Assembly (NCBI GenBank): GCA_018814265.1
Contig: JAHIZU010000033.1
Coordinates: 1-16,357 of the forward strand
Length of the DNA: 16,357 bases
From: Candidatus Margulisiibacteriota bacterium
GTDB lineage: Bacteria > Margulisbacteria > WOR-1 > O2-12-FULL-45-9
Direction: 5' to 3'
Shown: piece after piece, positions 15,144 through 16,357 of the stretch
Layout of the letters: every line of letters starts with the position of its first letter
How positions within the stretch are numbered: the first letter of the stretch is position 1
Notes under the pieces: generated by a model
The model's input: the letters and a program-made list of their open reading frames with translations, nothing else
What the model was told of the DNA's origin: nothing
The model's database searches: none
Made by a program: the position numbers and the translations under genes

Positions 15144-15458
15144 TTAGCCCATTTTAATCTCGATGTCCACACCCGCTGGCAGATCCAACTGCATCAAGGC
15201 ATCAACCGTTTGGGGTGGCGGATCGAGAATATCAATCAACCGTTTATGCGTCCTGATCTCAAAATGCTCACGCGATTTCTTGTCAACGTGCGGCGAGCGC
15301 AAAACACAAAAGATCTCTTTATCTGTAGGCAATGGTACGGGACCAGAAACATACGATCCAGCCCGTTTGGCCGTCTCAACTATTTTGCCGGCTGATTGAT
15401 CAATTACGCGATGATCGTAACTCTTTAGCCTGATCCTGATTCGCTGCCTTTTTGCCAT
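15144..15458 (-). CDS. rpsJ: 30S ribosomal protein S10 (NusE)
   Basis: S10 is part of the 30S head and also acts as NusE in transcription antitermination with NusB. The 104-residue product has [20 protein letters not shown] at about 4-23, [20 protein letters not shown], and [20 protein letters not shown]. All are consensus, and the length is normal. The ATG at 15458 overlaps the fusA TAA as TAATG. In most bacteria tuf, and often an S10 leader, separates fusA from rpsJ; neither is present here. Confidence 0.98.
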   Translation of the reverse strand: MAKRQRIRIRLKSYDHRVIDQSAGKIVETAKRAGSYVSGPVPLPTDKEIFCVLRSPHVDKKSREHFEIRTHKRLIDILDPPPQTVDALMQLDLPAGVDIEIKMG

Positions 15459-16357
15459 TAATTCTTCCCCTTTTCCGCTTTTTCTCCAACCGTTCCTTTT
15501 GATTTTGTGATGATTTCTTCAGAGAGATTCTTCGGCATTTCGTCGTATTCGCAAAACTCCATACTATATGTTCCACGGCCTTGTGTCAAGGAACGCAGGC
15601 AAGTGGAATAACCAAACATGGTTGACAAAGGGACCTTGGATTTGATCGTCTGAATACCCAAGTGGGACTCCATGCCCTCGATGCGGCCGCGGCGGCTGTT
15701 GATGTCACCGATCACATCACCCATATATTGCTCCGGAACAACAACTTCAACTTTCATTTGTGGCTCAAGCAGCACAGGCTTGCTTTTCATTACCCCGCTT
15801 TTTAAGGCCATTGAACCAGCGATCTTAAAAGCGATCTCAGATGAGTCTACATCATGATACGAACCATCAAATAAGATGACTCGCACATCAATTACCGGAT
15901 AACCAGCCAGCACGCCGGAGGACATTGCTTCTTTGACCCCGGACTCAACCGCAGGAACATATTCCCTGGGAATTGATCCACCCACAATTTTATTGACGAA
16001 CTCAAAACCCTTACCAGCTTCCAGCGGCTCAAGCCTAAGATAAACATGGCCGTACTGACCCCGGCCGCCAGTCTGCCTGATAAATTTAGCTTCTACCTCA
16101 GCTTCACCCCGAATGGTCTCCTTATAAGCAACCTGGGGCTTACCAACATTAGCCTCTACTCTAAATTCGCGCAGCAGGCGATCAACAATGATCTCCAAAT
16201 GCAACTCGCCCATGCCGGAAATGATCGTTTGCCCAGTTTCCGGATCACCCTTTACCCTAAAGGTCGGGTCTTCTTCCGACAACTTAGCCAAAGCCATGCC
16301 AAGTTTTTCCTGATCCGCCTTGGTCTTAGGCTCGATCGCCACAAAAATAACCGGCTC
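15458..16357 (-). CDS. fusA: Elongation factor G, C-terminal part (5' end beyond window)
   Basis: EF-G drives translocation after peptide bond formation and splits ribosomes with RRF. The frame is open to the window edge, beginning [20 protein letters not shown], which is the start of domain III. About 299 C-terminal residues are present out of the usual ~700. Visible blocks are [20 protein letters not shown] and [18 protein letters not shown] (domain III), [16 protein letters not shown] and [16 protein letters not shown] with the domain IV tip His, and [16 protein letters not shown] (domain V). The GTP-binding domain is outside the window. The GTG within FVAIEPK is not a start. The stop overlaps the rpsJ ATG. 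Confidence 0.97.
   Translation of the reverse strand, partial: EPVIFVAIEPKTKADQEKLGMALAKLSEEDPTFRVKGDPETGQTIISGMGELHLEIIVDRLLREFRVEANVGKPQVAYKETIRGEAEVEAKFIRQTGGRGQYGHVYLRLEPLEAGKGFEFVNKIVGGSIPREYVPAVESGVKEAMSSGVLAGYPVIDVRVILFDGSYHDVDSSEIAFKIAGSMALKSGVMKSKPVLLEPQMKVEVVVPEQYMGDVIGDINSRRGRIEGMESHLGIQTIKSKVPLSTMFGYSTCLRSLTQGRGTYSMEFCEYDEMPKNLSEEIITKSKGTVGEKAEKGKN

Noticed and set aside
1..16357. A novel defence, mobile or biosynthetic system
   Set aside because: Apart from the 83-base fragment at the left edge, every gene belongs to a well-known core family in a conserved order, and no repeats, integrases or unusual domains were seen.

Overview
The window is one uninterrupted run of translation-machinery genes, all on the minus strand, so transcription runs from right to left. 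It holds the 3' end of fusA (EF-G), then the S10, spc and alpha ribosomal-protein clusters fused head to tail, then rplM-rpsI, and at the left edge the first 27 codons of a gene I cannot identify. I count 34 genes. Adjacent genes overlap by up to 17 bases or are separated by at most 29 bases. There are no RNA genes, mobile elements or CRISPR arrays, and no gene-free stretch over 30 bases.

Layout in transcription order: fusA (partial), rpsJ, rplC, rplD, rplW, rplB, rpsS, rplV, rpsC, rplP, rpmC, rpsQ, rplN, rplX, rplE (disrupted), rpsN, rpsH, rplF, rplR, rpsE, rplO, secY, adk, map, infA, rpmJ, rpsM, rpsK, rpsD, rpoA, rplQ, rplM, rpsI, unknown partial gene. Besides ribosomal proteins, the run encodes the translocon core SecY, adenylate kinase, methionine aminopeptidase, IF1 and the RNA polymerase alpha subunit. 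It therefore couples ribosome building, protein export, N-terminal processing and transcription.

The organism is a bacterium with roughly balanced base composition. S14, S4, L36 and L24 all carry intact zinc-type cysteine motifs, and Adk has a C3D zinc LID like Bacillus. rpmD (L30) and truA are missing from their usual slots, and tuf is missing between fusA and rpsJ. This fits a lineage outside Proteobacteria, perhaps an uncultured candidate phylum related to Terrabacteria groups. The phylum assignment is a guess, and gene order alone does not fix it.

Most of the window is ordinary core genome. The main oddity is rplE (L5). It has a one-base frameshift in a homopolymer near its start and an in-frame TAA about three quarters through, while all flanking family residues are intact. 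Other points are an N-terminally short L18 (another 5S rRNA binder), a ~75-residue low-complexity extension on S9, TTG starts on rpsE, rpsQ and rplN backed by strong Shine-Dalgarno sites, and a palindrome-like motif in the rplM-rpsI gap.
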